Origin: UBA4781 sp963556045
GTDB lineage: Bacteria > Chloroflexota > Anaerolineae > Anaerolineales > Anaerolineaceae
DNA length: 64,000 nucleotides
Reading direction: 5' to 3'
NCBI GenBank assembly: GCA_963556045.3
Contig: CAUVYA020000002.1
Coordinates: forward strand, 992,001-1,056,000
The translations under genes and the position numbers were made by a program. The notes beneath the pieces are model-generated. The model made no database searches, was not told the origin of the DNA, and was given only the letters and a program-made list of their open reading frames with translations. Position 1 is the first letter of the stretch. Every line of letters begins with the position of its first letter. Shown one piece after another: positions 33,391 through 41,865 of this stretch.

Positions 33391-34740
33391 ATGAAGAACT
33401 TAAAAAAACTGTTGATTTCAATATGCTCCCTCCTGTTCTGCATCGTGTTCGCCGCCTGTATCCATCCGGTGCCTTTCGTTACCCTGGATGAATTGGAAAG
33501 CGCGCAAGCCGTTGCAACACCCTCCGAGCAGGGAGATTCCGAATTTCAAAATACCCCGCTCTCTGTCAATGAGGAAATCTACTCGAAATACGATCTATGG
33601 AGTTCTACAACGACCATGCTGCGGGGCGTCAATATTTGGCAGGCGCTGGTCATTCCCGAGGTTGACGGGGATATTTTTAAAGGCAGCTCCCGGGTCGGGC
33701 CACCTTTCAGCCAGGCAGACTTTGATCTATTGTCTTCGCTGGGCGCCAATTATGTGGTCATTTCTGCACCCGGTTTATTCACCGAAAACCCGCCCTATGA
33801 GCTGGATGTGGAAGTACAGCGCAACCTGGATGCCATGCTGGAGATGATCGCCAATGCAGATATGTTCGCCACCATCGCCTTCCGCAGTGGTCCCGGAAAA
33901 GCCGAATGGAGCCTGTGCTGCCTGAATGAACCATATTACCGGGATTATTTCAATGATATCGTCTGGAGTGACACAGATGCACAGACTGCCTGGTCAGCCA
34001 TGTGGCAGTACACCGCCGAACGCTATCGCAACAATCCGGTCGTGGTAGGCTACAAATTAATGGTCGAGCCTAATGCAGCGGATGTGCTGTATGGTATTGA
34101 TTCTCCGGGCGAATTCTTCCGTTCGTATTCCGATACACTGGCTGATTGGAATACACTCTACCCGAAACTGGTACAAGCCATCCGCTCGGTGGATGCAGAC
34201 ACCCCCATTCTTGTAGGCGCAGATGGATACAGCAGTGTAGCCTGGCTGCCCTATCTAGCACCCGTGGATGCAACCAACATGGTATACGTTGCTCACCAGT
34301 ACATACCCTATGACAGCTACACCCACCAGGAGCCTGATGGGGAAAATACCTATCCCGGCAGTTTTGACGTGGACTGGGATAATGCTGCGGAGAATGTCGA
34401 CAAGAATTACCTTTCCGGGCTGCTCAACCCTGTGCGCAGGTACCAGCAAAAACAGGGTGTACCCATTGCGATCGATGAGTTCGGCGTGAAACGCTGGGTA
34501 CCCGGGGCATGGCTTTACCTGAACGATCTGCTCAATCTGTTCGAACAGGCTGGCTGGAATTATGCCATCTGGGAATGGTCAACCGGTTATGAACCTTACG
34601 GATTGGCGATCGATGACTTCAATTACAAACTGGGCATTGATCCGGCCAATAAGACCGTGCAACTGGACAACCCCCTTCTGAATGTACTAAAAAGTTACTG
34701 GAGTCTGAACACCATCCGCCCCTCCAATGCCCCTTGGTAG
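33391..34740 (+). CDS. Glycoside hydrolase family 5-like lipoprotein
   Basis: This 449-residue secreted lipoprotein has a lipobox FAAC at Cys23, a linker, and a (beta/alpha)8 domain of the GH5/clan-A kind. Candidate catalytic residues are Glu226 in YKLMVEPNA (acid/base) and Glu363 in IAIDEFGV (nucleophile); AHQY with His302/Tyr304 and WEW near the C-terminus also match. In most GH5 enzymes the residue before the acid/base glutamate is Asn; here it is Val, so specificity or activity may differ. AAGGAG lies just before the ATG at a short distance. The substrate, which could be a beta-glucan or mannan, cannot be read. A terminator follows at 34762. Confidence 0.78.
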   Translation: MKNLKKLLISICSLLFCIVFAACIHPVPFVTLDELESAQAVATPSEQGDSEFQNTPLSVNEEIYSKYDLWSSTTTMLRGVNIWQALVIPEVDGDIFKGSSRVGPPFSQADFDLLSSLGANYVVISAPGLFTENPPYELDVEVQRNLDAMLEMIANADMFATIAFRSGPGKAEWSLCCLNEPYYRDYFNDIVWSDTDAQTAWSAMWQYTAERYRNNPVVVGYKLMVEPNAADVLYGIDSPGEFFRSYSDTLADWNTLYPKLVQAIRSVDADTPILVGADGYSSVAWLPYLAPVDATNMVYVAHQYIPYDSYTHQEPDGENTYPGSFDVDWDNAAENVDKNYLSGLLNPVRRYQQKQGVPIAIDEFGVKRWVPGAWLYLNDLLNLFEQAGWNYAIWEWSTGYEPYGLAIDDFNYKLGIDPANKTVQLDNPLLNVLKSYWSLNTIRPSNAPW

Positions 34741-34761
34741 AGAAGACTAAATGCGTTAACT

Positions 34762-34790
34762 GAAAACCGCTCAAAATTTGAGCGGTTTTC
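34762..34790. terminator. Bidirectional intrinsic terminator
   Basis: GAAAACCGCTCAAA and TTTGAGCGGTTTTC form a hairpin with a one-base centre, so effectively CCGCTC/GAGCGG with an A/T loop and T-tract. It serves the GH5-like gene and possibly the small minus-strand unit. Confidence 0.85.
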
Positions 34791-34816
34791 TTCTTTTTGT
34801 TGGCTGTGGCACCCTT

Positions 34817-34876
34817 TTATAGGATCATAAGGAGGGATGCCACAGCTTTAGGTTTTGCATAACACATAATAGACAT
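34817..34876 (-). CDS. Possible very small ORF (16-19 codons) with strong ribosome site
   Basis: A frame on the minus strand reads MSIMCYAKPKAVASLLMIL from ATG 34876, or 16 residues from ATG 34867. A nine-base perfect Shine-Dalgarno AGGAGGTGA at 34884-34876 precedes it, 11 bases from the second ATG. A promoter (34926-34955) and a terminator (34762-34790) bracket it. A long imperfect hairpin pairs GCTGTGGCA near 34803 with TGCCACAGC near 34838 and includes the end of the frame. No family is recognised. It may be a leader peptide, small toxin-like peptide or chance frame in a small RNA. Confidence 0.3.
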   Translation of the reverse strand: MSIMCYAKPKAVASLLMIL

Positions 34877-34925
34877 CACCTCCTCTTCCTTAGGATAGCT
34901 TGGAAAAGGTTATTTCCTTACTCTC

Positions 34926-34955
34926 ATTGTACAACATTTTCTCAAGGAATGGCAA
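34926..34955 (-). promoter_or_regulatory. Promoter-like sequence for a short minus-strand transcript
   Basis: On the minus strand TTGCCA (34955-34950) and TACAAT (34931-34926) are 18 bases apart. It overlaps the 3' end of the DUF3048 gene and reads toward the tiny frame at 34817-34876. Confidence 0.4.
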
Positions 34956-36102
34956 ATGTGATACGCCAGGCGCTGTCCTGCTGTGATTTTTGCGAAGAAC
35001 TGCCTACCACCTCAAACCAGGTGTTTCCGGGTTTGAATGGGAAAGCGTTTCCTTCTCCATCAACCAGCGTCAGGGTCGAAGCGCTTGTTTCGCGCTGCCA
35101 GTAAACCGTAAAAATCTGACCATCGCGTGCAATGAGAGCATCACCAGATCCGACCAAATCCACATCCATCACCTCTTCGGTGGCATTCTTCACAAAGTAG
35201 CTGTAGGGGACAAACAGGATGACCACATTATCAGCTGAGACCGCTTCTCCGGTCACTCTGTCAACCAGCAAAGCATAATTCTCGTCTGCAACTGTAGCGG
35301 CGTTATTCTGATCTACATAACGCTGATACTTCCCGCTGGCGCTATCGTACAGCCAGCGATTATAGATCGCATTCGAAAAATGGACGGTAATTTCCGTAGC
35401 CGGATATCCATTTACATCCATGGTCTTGCGGAAGAACATACCGCTGAGATCCTGCGCCTGATTATCGATGCCCATCTTGTCTAACGCAGCAGGTAGCTGG
35501 GTTAGATTCGCGAAAAGCAAGTTCTCGTTATCCACCGATTGACGGAACATAGCCGGATAGGCAGCACTTCCTTCCACTACTAGCCGCGGAGAAATATCGC
35601 TGTTCCATATACGGTTGTAGACAGCCCAGTAGGCACCACCAAATAAGAAGGTCGCTTTGTAGCTCTGGACGACTTGAATATCAAAAAAACGAGCTGAACG
35701 AACCGGACCCACTTTTTCAGGAGCCTGCCCATGATACAAAGCAATAAAACGCGTGCTGCCAAACTCGGTGTAGTATTCATACACCAGGTCAGCCGCATTT
35801 ATACCCGATTGCGGGCGATGTTCACGGGGAAGATTTTCCACCTTTACCGCCACCACCCTTTCATTCAAGGTCTGTGGATCTGCAACCTCCAATCCTGTCA
35901 ATGGATTGACATTGGCAGGAAATTCCGCAGGTCCAATACCTTCAAGCGGGTAATCAGGGGTTGGTTCCAATGTGGGTTCTACCGTCTCGGTTGGAAGACT
36001 CATGGTGTTCGTCACCTGTGGTTCCTCAGCAGCCGCGGCTGCCGGAGTACAGGCAGTTAACAGCATGACGACCAATATTAAAACACTAGTTTCTTTTTTC
36101 AT
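34942..36102 (-). CDS. DUF3048-domain lipoprotein (YerB-like)
   Basis: This 386-residue lipoprotein has lipobox LLTAC, a Thr/Pro/Glu-rich stalk (PTETVEPTLEPTPDYP), then two DUF3048 domains: one with NPLTGLEV, NLPREHRPQSGINAADLVYEY and GPVRSARFFD, and a second starting near YNRWLYDSASGKYQRYVD. YerB-like proteins are exported and of unknown function. The ATG at 36102 lies 4 bases after GGAGA; the ATG at 36120 has no ribosome site. It is transcribed alone. Confidence 0.88.
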   Translation of the reverse strand: MKKETSVLILVVMLLTACTPAAAAAEEPQVTNTMSLPTETVEPTLEPTPDYPLEGIGPAEFPANVNPLTGLEVADPQTLNERVVAVKVENLPREHRPQSGINAADLVYEYYTEFGSTRFIALYHGQAPEKVGPVRSARFFDIQVVQSYKATFLFGGAYWAVYNRIWNSDISPRLVVEGSAAYPAMFRQSVDNENLLFANLTQLPAALDKMGIDNQAQDLSGMFFRKTMDVNGYPATEITVHFSNAIYNRWLYDSASGKYQRYVDQNNAATVADENYALLVDRVTGEAVSADNVVILFVPYSYFVKNATEEVMDVDLVGSGDALIARDGQIFTVYWQRETSASTLTLVDGEGNAFPFKPGNTWFEVVGSSSQKSQQDSAWRITFAIP

Positions 36103-36195
36103 ATTTTCTCCAATGTTCATGGCATTTTACCGCAACAATGCTATGCTTGCATCCCTCCAGAGTATCATCTATAATCTGGTTTTCAGAGCACAGCC

Positions 36196-36912
36196 ATGAT
36201 TATTAAACGTTTTATTTGGAAAATTGTTCCCGTTCTTCTATTTTTGAGCACCATTATTTTCTTCTTCGCCAACACACCAGCCGGGCTGGATGAAAGATTA
36301 TGGGAAATGGGTTCTGCCGTCTGCCATCAATTACCCGATCATTCCTTTTCCCTCAACGGTCATCAATTTCCACTATGCGCTCGCTGCACCGGGAGTTTTC
36401 TTTCCGCTTTTATCGCCATCCTGTTTTTCCTGGTGCAGGGGAAGAAAAGCGCACTCCCGCCAAAAAGTATCATCCTCCTTTTTTCCTGCTTCTTTCTATT
36501 CTGGATGGTAGATGGGGTCAATTCATTTTCCTTTGATATATTAAAACAACAGTTCTTCTACATCCCGAGTAACATGCTTCGTTACCTAAGCGGCATAGGT
36601 ATGGGAATGGTTTTTGCCATCATCATTGTGACGATCTTCAATATGGTCATGTGGAAAGACCGGCAGGAAACAGCGCTGATAGAAAACTGGCAGCACATGG
36701 GTTGGCTGTTGGTATGTGAAAGCCCCCTTCTCTTCTTCCCGTTTCTACGCAGTGATTTCATTTTCAGCCTGGCTGGAATTGTCAGCATTGCAACTGTGGT
36801 CACCTTGATCGCACTGCTGTATACGATCCTGTTCGTGATCATTTCCACAAAGAAGGCACATATACCCGGCTTCATGACGTTATTTTTCCCCTTCTGGCAG
36901 GCTTCAGCATAG
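36196..36912 (+). CDS. DUF2085-family membrane protein
   Basis: This 238-residue protein has six or so membrane segments and the DUF2085 cysteine/histidine motif CHQLPDHSF followed by PLCARCTGSF, which suggests metal or disulfide chemistry at the membrane face. The function is unknown. It starts at the first ATG after the divergent DUF3048 gene; the ribosome site is weak. The following DUF4126 gene is in the same direction 95 bases away but may be separate. Confidence 0.82.
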   Translation: MIIKRFIWKIVPVLLFLSTIIFFFANTPAGLDERLWEMGSAVCHQLPDHSFSLNGHQFPLCARCTGSFLSAFIAILFFLVQGKKSALPPKSIILLFSCFFLFWMVDGVNSFSFDILKQQFFYIPSNMLRYLSGIGMGMVFAIIIVTIFNMVMWKDRQETALIENWQHMGWLLVCESPLLFFPFLRSDFIFSLAGIVSIATVVTLIALLYTILFVIISTKKAHIPGFMTLFFPFWQASA

Positions 36913-37007
36913 CGCTGCTTCAAATGCTGTTCATGAGAAATGCGCGCCAATCGTTGTCCACGTTTTTCATATTTCCTTTATGATTAAAGAAATACAGGAG
37001 ATCTTTT

Positions 37008-37571
37008 ATGACTGCCTTTTTGGAAATATTCTCCGGTTTCGGCTTATCGGCAAGTGCCGGATTGAATGCTTACATTCCCCTTCTGGTGACCGCCTTGCTG
37101 GCAAAATATACCAATCTCATCCAGCTCAAGGAACCATGGGACGCATTAACGAGCTGGTGGATCATTGGACTGCTGATCGTGTTATCTCTGGTCGAGTTCT
37201 TGGTGGATAAGATCCCGGCGGTCAATCATGTTAATGATGCAGTGCAATCCTTCATACGACCGACAGCAGGAGCTATTGTCTTCGCCGCCACCACCAACAT
37301 TGTTACCGATATTCATCCTGTTCTTGCGCTGGCACTGGGGCTGCTGGTTGCAGGCAGCATCAATGCCATTAAAACCATTGCCGTGCGCCCCGTGGTATCG
37401 GCAACGACCGCGGGCGTGGGAAATATTCCAGTCAGCATGGTGGAGGATGTGACATCTACCGGTGTATCCGTTCTTGCGATTGTGGTTCCTGTGGTGGCAG
37501 CAGTACTTACCCTGTTCGTTTTGATCCTGGTGATCTACTGGTTTGCCCGCAGCAAACTGCGTAAACGCTGA
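37008..37571 (+). CDS. DUF4126-family membrane protein
   Basis: This 187-residue protein has four to five membrane segments and the DUF4126 features FGLSASAGLNAYIPLL at the N-terminus and VDKIPAVNHVNDAVQSFIRPTAGAIVF in the middle. Glycine-rich segments may form tightly packed helices. The function is unknown. AGGAG lies 6 bases before ATG. It converges on the DUF402 gene with a single base between stop codons. Confidence 0.85.
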   Translation: MTAFLEIFSGFGLSASAGLNAYIPLLVTALLAKYTNLIQLKEPWDALTSWWIIGLLIVLSLVEFLVDKIPAVNHVNDAVQSFIRPTAGAIVFAATTNIVTDIHPVLALALGLLVAGSINAIKTIAVRPVVSATTAGVGNIPVSMVEDVTSTGVSVLAIVVPVVAAVLTLFVLILVIYWFARSKLRKR

Positions 37572-37572
37572 T

Positions 37573-38043
37573 CTATTCAAGCAAATCCGCCAGGTTCATG
37601 TTGGGTGCAGCATGGAATAGTTGAATTAGTTCCTCCAATCCCCGCAATGCCATGCGCCTTTCGTGTCCAGAAATGGATAATGCTCGAAATTCAGCACGAT
37701 CCAGAATGGTGTATCTGCCATCTGGAAGCACCAGCAAATCTAAAGCCAGGTCTTCATATTCAATACAATTCTTTTCAAATTTCATCGGGCGACAAATATT
37801 GCAGTACCAGGCTTTGATCACGTCGGTTTTTCCAGCATGCACTTCGTAGACATTGAACCATCTATTGAACAGATACAATTCATGGAATAGATCTCCCTCC
37901 AGCAGGGTAACATCTCCCACCTGCACCTGTTCAATACCAAAGATAGCTTCTACCAAAATACCCCGTTGCGTTATCTGCATCAGATTACCCTGATACTGGA
38001 AAACCGCTTCACCAGATTCGTTTTTCTTGATGATGGTGATCAT
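37573..38043 (-). CDS. DUF402-family protein in the thiamine operon
   Basis: This protein of about 156 residues shows the DUF402 fold pattern: a long beta region (VEAIFGIEQVQVGDVTLLEGDLFHELYLFNRWFNVYEV), a KAWYCNICRPMKF segment, and the acidic IEYEDLALDLLVLPDGRYTILDRAEF cluster that binds a divalent metal in characterised relatives such as nucleoside di/triphosphatases and FomD. A phosphoanhydride hydrolase activity is therefore plausible. The ATG lies one base after the stop of the ABC ATPase gene (TGAAATG), so it belongs to the TPP-riboswitch operon. A role in dephosphorylating thiamine phosphates is only inferred from position. The longer open frame to 38151 overlaps the ATPase and was not used. 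Confidence 0.8.
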   Translation of the reverse strand: MITIIKKNESGEAVFQYQGNLMQITQRGILVEAIFGIEQVQVGDVTLLEGDLFHELYLFNRWFNVYEVHAGKTDVIKAWYCNICRPMKFEKNCIEYEDLALDLLVLPDGRYTILDRAEFRALSISGHERRMALRGLEELIQLFHAAPNMNLADLLE

Positions 38044-38044
38044 T

Positions 38045-39109
38045 TCAATCTTCAAGCGGATACCATAACAGATCTTGTGATGAAACCGTAATATGGATAA
38101 TAGAGCCACTCTCACGTTTTTGTTCGTCACGAAAATAGAATACATTTCCATCTTCTACTTCGACTGCCAGGCGATAGTCCCCTCCGCGGAAATGAGAATC
38201 CAGTACCCTGGCTTGAAAACAATTGATCGTCTGTGCTCCATTTCCAATATGGATATGGACCGGTTTGAAGATCAGCATTCCTTTTTGACCAGCGGGCAGC
38301 AGATATTCATCCTTCTGCTCTAACTGGAATTTGCCAATTGCAGTGGAAACAATCCTTAGCTTGTCATTCTCCACACAGCCCTCGCTTTGATTGGAAAAGC
38401 CAATAAAATGTGCCAGCCACAGGCTGGAAGGATGATGATAGATCTGCTCAGGTGTTCCCCGCTGCAGTACCTTCCCGAAATTCAACACCGCCACGCTATC
38501 CCCCACCGTGAAAGCTTCTTCCTGGTCATGGGTAACATAAATGGTTGGAATCTGTAATTCTTTCAGAATTGTTAGCAGTTCCTGCCCGAGTTCATCCCGC
38601 AATGCTTTATCCAGCGCCCCGAGCGGTTCATCAAGCATCAACAGGTCAGGCTTAGGGGCTACAGCACGCGCCAGTGCCACACGCTGTTTCTCCCCGCCGG
38701 ATAGATCCACTACCCTGCGTTGTGCAAACCCATCCAGATGCACCATTTTCAAGGTCTCACTAACACGTTTTTCGATTTCCTCCTTAGTCCATTTCTTCAT
38801 ACTCGGTCCGAAAGCAATATTCTGCGCCACATTCATGTGAGGAAAAAGAGCATAATCCTGAAACATCAATCCGAAATTTCGTTTTTCAACAGGAATCTTT
38901 CCGATATCCTGCCCCGCCCAGTAGATGCTACCACCCTGTGCCTGCTCCAATCCGGCGATGATGCGCAGCAGCGTACTCTTTCCGCTGCCCGAGGGACCCA
39001 GCAGACACAGTGTTTCATCTGCCCGCAGGTCAAGGTCAATGCCGCACAATAAAGGGTTTCCTTCATAATCTTTACTGATCTGTTGAAGCGAGAGAATCGT
39101 TTTTGTCAT
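38045..39109 (-). CDS. ABC transporter ATP-binding protein, thiamine-type
   Basis: This 354-residue ATPase has Walker A GPSGSGKST (about 38-46), a Q-loop FQDYALFPH, signature LSGGEKQRVALARA, Walker B LLMLDEPLGALD and H-loop THDQEEA. A C-terminal TOBE-like region follows (KPVHIHIGNG). It belongs to the iron/spermidine/thiamine importer branch. It overlaps the permease gene by 4 bases, and the operon begins with a TPP riboswitch, so thiamine or a precursor is the likely cargo. The extended C-terminus beyond the usual short ThiQ suggests a FbpC/PotA-like ATPase. Confidence 0.92.
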   Translation of the reverse strand: MTKTILSLQQISKDYEGNPLLCGIDLDLRADETLCLLGPSGSGKSTLLRIIAGLEQAQGGSIYWAGQDIGKIPVEKRNFGLMFQDYALFPHMNVAQNIAFGPSMKKWTKEEIEKRVSETLKMVHLDGFAQRRVVDLSGGEKQRVALARAVAPKPDLLMLDEPLGALDKALRDELGQELLTILKELQIPTIYVTHDQEEAFTVGDSVAVLNFGKVLQRGTPEQIYHHPSSLWLAHFIGFSNQSEGCVENDKLRIVSTAIGKFQLEQKDEYLLPAGQKGMLIFKPVHIHIGNGAQTINCFQARVLDSHFRGGDYRLAVEVEDGNVFYFRDEQKRESGSIIHITVSSQDLLWYPLED

Positions 39110-40791
39110 GAAGCTCTATCCTTTGCCGCAAATGTATCCATTAAACTCATCGAGACTGCACACGCCAACATAAGAATGCAAGCCATCGCCATCGCCTGCC
39201 CGTAATTCATCGCTCCGGGTAAACCCAGATAGCGATAGATCGCGATCGGCAGCGTTGGATAAGCAGGACGGGTTAGAAAGGATGTTGCCCCAAATTCGCC
39301 CAAAGAGAGAATGAATGCGTACAAGCCGCTAACCAGCAGCGGACGCCGGATCAACGGCAGGTCAATTTTGAAAAGGACTTTTATAGGGGCAGCTCCCAAA
39401 TTGGATGCTGCAGCATGCATACTGAAGGGAATGGCAGAAAAAGCCGGGTACAGGGTATTGATCACCAGCGGCAGTGCGATCAAAGCATGTGCGACCGGCA
39501 CCAGCACCTGCGGAAAACTCTGAAAGAACGACAGCCTGGTAAAAGTGAGCAAAAAACCCAACCCCAATGTCACCGATGAAGTACCCAGCGGCAAGATGAC
39601 AAGCGTGCGCAGCAGGCTGGCACGTTTCACTCTGGTCAGGGCATAGGCGCTGATTACTCCCAATACTCCCGCTATCAAGGTTGTTGCCAGTGCATAGAGT
39701 ACGGAGTTTTTTAGCGCCTGTATGGGAGGCACATAAAACAGGGAGCGGCGTGTATTCTGGAACAGCTCTTTATAAAAGTCCAGGGTGAATCCGGTAGTAA
39801 TCTGCCCAAGCTGGGTGCGATCGGCTTCCATACGCACGATAGAACGCAGCAACAAACTCACCTCCGGCAGGATGAAGAACAGTACGATAAAAATCAACAT
39901 GATAAACAGAAGCACTTTGTGAGTACGGGTTTGAGGTTTATGTAGCCGTTCATTCTTTATATCAGGCAAGAAAGAAACATTTGCGTTTTTTCCGCCATGC
40001 AGTGTCAGTGCCGCAATACAGAAGGTTATAACAAGCTGTACCAAACTAAGAATTCCTGCCATAGAAAGATCGAGCATCTGGGTAGTCTGTAAGTAGATCT
40101 CAACTTCAAGAGTACTGAAGGAAGGTCCACCCAGCAGCAAGATAACCCCAAAACTGGTGAAATTAAAAAGAAACACCATCAACAATGCCGACAGAATGGA
40201 CGGTTTTAGTAATGGCAGGGTAATGCGGTAAAAGCGCTGCCATGCATTGGCACCCAGAATGCGTGCCGCCTGCTCCTGCTGTACTTCCAGTTGAGCCCAG
40301 GCAGCACCCACCATACGCACAAAGACAGAAGTGTTGTAGAAAACATGCGCCAACAGAATGATCCCAAGCGTGTTCATCCATTGCAAAGGGGGATCTTGCA
40401 GGTGAAAGATGTTCATTAGTAAAACATTCATCCAGCCATGCGAACCGAGAAGGCTATTGAAAGCAGCCGCTACCACTACCGTCGGCAGGATGAACGGTAA
40501 TGTCACCGCCATATTAAAAAATCTCTTCCCCCTGAATTCCAAATGAGAAAACATATAGGCGATGGGAAAACCTACCAGTACCGTCAATAAAGTGGAAAGC
40601 GAAGCCTGGTAGATAGTGAAGCCCAGTGGTTTTCCGATCTTTGCCAGTAAATCATTTCGCTGTAAAGTTTGCTGCACCCCCTGTATGGCTTTTTCAAAGA
40701 CAACTCCAAGCGGCAGGATATAAAAAACAACCAGAAAAAGGATCGGGATCAATCCAATAATGGAAAACACCTGACGACGTGTCAAATTCAT
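39106..40791 (-). CDS. ABC transporter permease, fused double-domain, thiamine-type
   Basis: This permease of about 561 residues has two binding-protein-dependent transport domains in tandem, as in ThiP/FbpB. About 12 membrane segments are visible, with EAA-like loops ILGANAWQRFYRITLPLLKPS in the first half and NLGAAPIKVLFKIDLPLIRRP in the second. The start at 40791 follows AAGG by about 8 bases and lies 10 bases after the binding-protein stop; the longer open frame overlaps that gene and was rejected. It pairs with the downstream ATPase and the upstream lipoprotein. Confidence 0.92.
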   Translation of the reverse strand: MNLTRRQVFSIIGLIPILFLVVFYILPLGVVFEKAIQGVQQTLQRNDLLAKIGKPLGFTIYQASLSTLLTVLVGFPIAYMFSHLEFRGKRFFNMAVTLPFILPTVVVAAAFNSLLGSHGWMNVLLMNIFHLQDPPLQWMNTLGIILLAHVFYNTSVFVRMVGAAWAQLEVQQEQAARILGANAWQRFYRITLPLLKPSILSALLMVFLFNFTSFGVILLLGGPSFSTLEVEIYLQTTQMLDLSMAGILSLVQLVITFCIAALTLHGGKNANVSFLPDIKNERLHKPQTRTHKVLLFIMLIFIVLFFILPEVSLLLRSIVRMEADRTQLGQITTGFTLDFYKELFQNTRRSLFYVPPIQALKNSVLYALATTLIAGVLGVISAYALTRVKRASLLRTLVILPLGTSSVTLGLGFLLTFTRLSFFQSFPQVLVPVAHALIALPLVINTLYPAFSAIPFSMHAAASNLGAAPIKVLFKIDLPLIRRPLLVSGLYAFILSLGEFGATSFLTRPAYPTLPIAIYRYLGLPGAMNYGQAMAMACILMLACAVSMSLMDTFAAKDRAS

Positions 40792-40801
40792 CAACAAAAC
40801 C

Positions 40802-41854
40802 TTACTGCAGTACAATATCCTGCCAGGCTTGTATCCAGGCTTCTCTATACTCTGCGATCTGTTCATAAGGAAGAGAAGCCGGTGAATCAGGTATATGAAT
40901 ATATGCTTCAAATTCAACCGGCAGTTGCGCGTTCCTATTAACAGGCAGCACGAACATATTCATGGGGATATCCTGCTGAAAGGGAACGCTCAACATGTAA
41001 TCAACAAATTTCTGTGCAAGGTCACGATTTGGGGTTCCTTTGAGAATCCCCACAAATTCGATCTGGCGGAAACAGGAATTGTCACCAATGATCGAAGCGG
41101 TTGGGGCATCTTCCAGCTCTTCAGCAGCGAAGATTACTTCTGCTGCCGGGCTGGTGGCATACGAAACCACCATGGGTTGCGGTCCAAGCCCGGAAGAAGC
41201 TGAAAAATTGGAGTAATAGGCAGTTTCCCAATCGTTCACCACCACCACATCATTATCTTTCAATTGCTGCCAGTAATCCAGGTAGCCCTCTTCACCATAC
41301 TCAGCGATAGTTGCCAGCAAAAATGCCAGTCCCGGGGATGATGCAGCCGGATTCTCCACCACCAGCATCCCTCGATAGGCTGGATCAAGCAGGTCATCCA
41401 GGTTTTGAGGGATACTTATATCATTATTGGCGAAAAATGCTTTGTCGTAATTAATGCAGACATCACCATAATCCACCGGCAGAGCACGATAATTCTCATC
41501 CAGCATAAACTGTTCAGGAATATTCGCCAATTCGGGCGACTGGTAGGCTTCGAAGATATCCTCCTCCAACGCTCTGGAGAGGAAGGTGTTATCCACTCCA
41601 TAGAACACATCCCCCAGAGGGGTATCTTTGGTGAGAATAATCTTGTTCAGCGCACTGCCCGTATCACCGCTCAGCACAAAGCTGACCGTTACATCATTCT
41701 CCGATTCAAATTGCCGGATGACTTCCTCGCCGATTGCAAAGGAATCATGTGTGATCACGGTTAATGTGCGTGGTTCCTGCTTTTGGCACGCACTAAGCCC
41801 GATAACTGCCAGCAGGGTAAATAAGACACTAAAATGTATTAAGTTTTTTCGCAT
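40802..41854 (-). CDS. Thiamine ABC transporter substrate-binding lipoprotein (TbpA-like)
   Basis: This protein of about 350 residues has a lipobox LSAC, then LTVITHDSFAIGEEVIRQFE, typical of TbpA/ThiB-type periplasmic binding proteins, and segments DTPLGDVFYGVDNTFLSRAL, VDYGDVCINYD and NPAASSPGLAFLLATI that match the family. The ATG at 41854 follows GGAG by five bases; the earlier one at 41869 precedes that site. It lies between thiamine pyrophosphokinase and the permease and is controlled with them by the TPP riboswitch. Cargo could be thiamine or a breakdown product such as HMP. Confidence 0.93.
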   Translation of the reverse strand: MRKNLIHFSVLFTLLAVIGLSACQKQEPRTLTVITHDSFAIGEEVIRQFESENDVTVSFVLSGDTGSALNKIILTKDTPLGDVFYGVDNTFLSRALEEDIFEAYQSPELANIPEQFMLDENYRALPVDYGDVCINYDKAFFANNDISIPQNLDDLLDPAYRGMLVVENPAASSPGLAFLLATIAEYGEEGYLDYWQQLKDNDVVVVNDWETAYYSNFSASSGLGPQPMVVSYATSPAAEVIFAAEELEDAPTASIIGDNSCFRQIEFVGILKGTPNRDLAQKFVDYMLSVPFQQDIPMNMFVLPVNRNAQLPVEFEAYIHIPDSPASLPYEQIAEYREAWIQAWQDIVLQ

Positions 41855-41865
41855 TCCTGCTCCTT

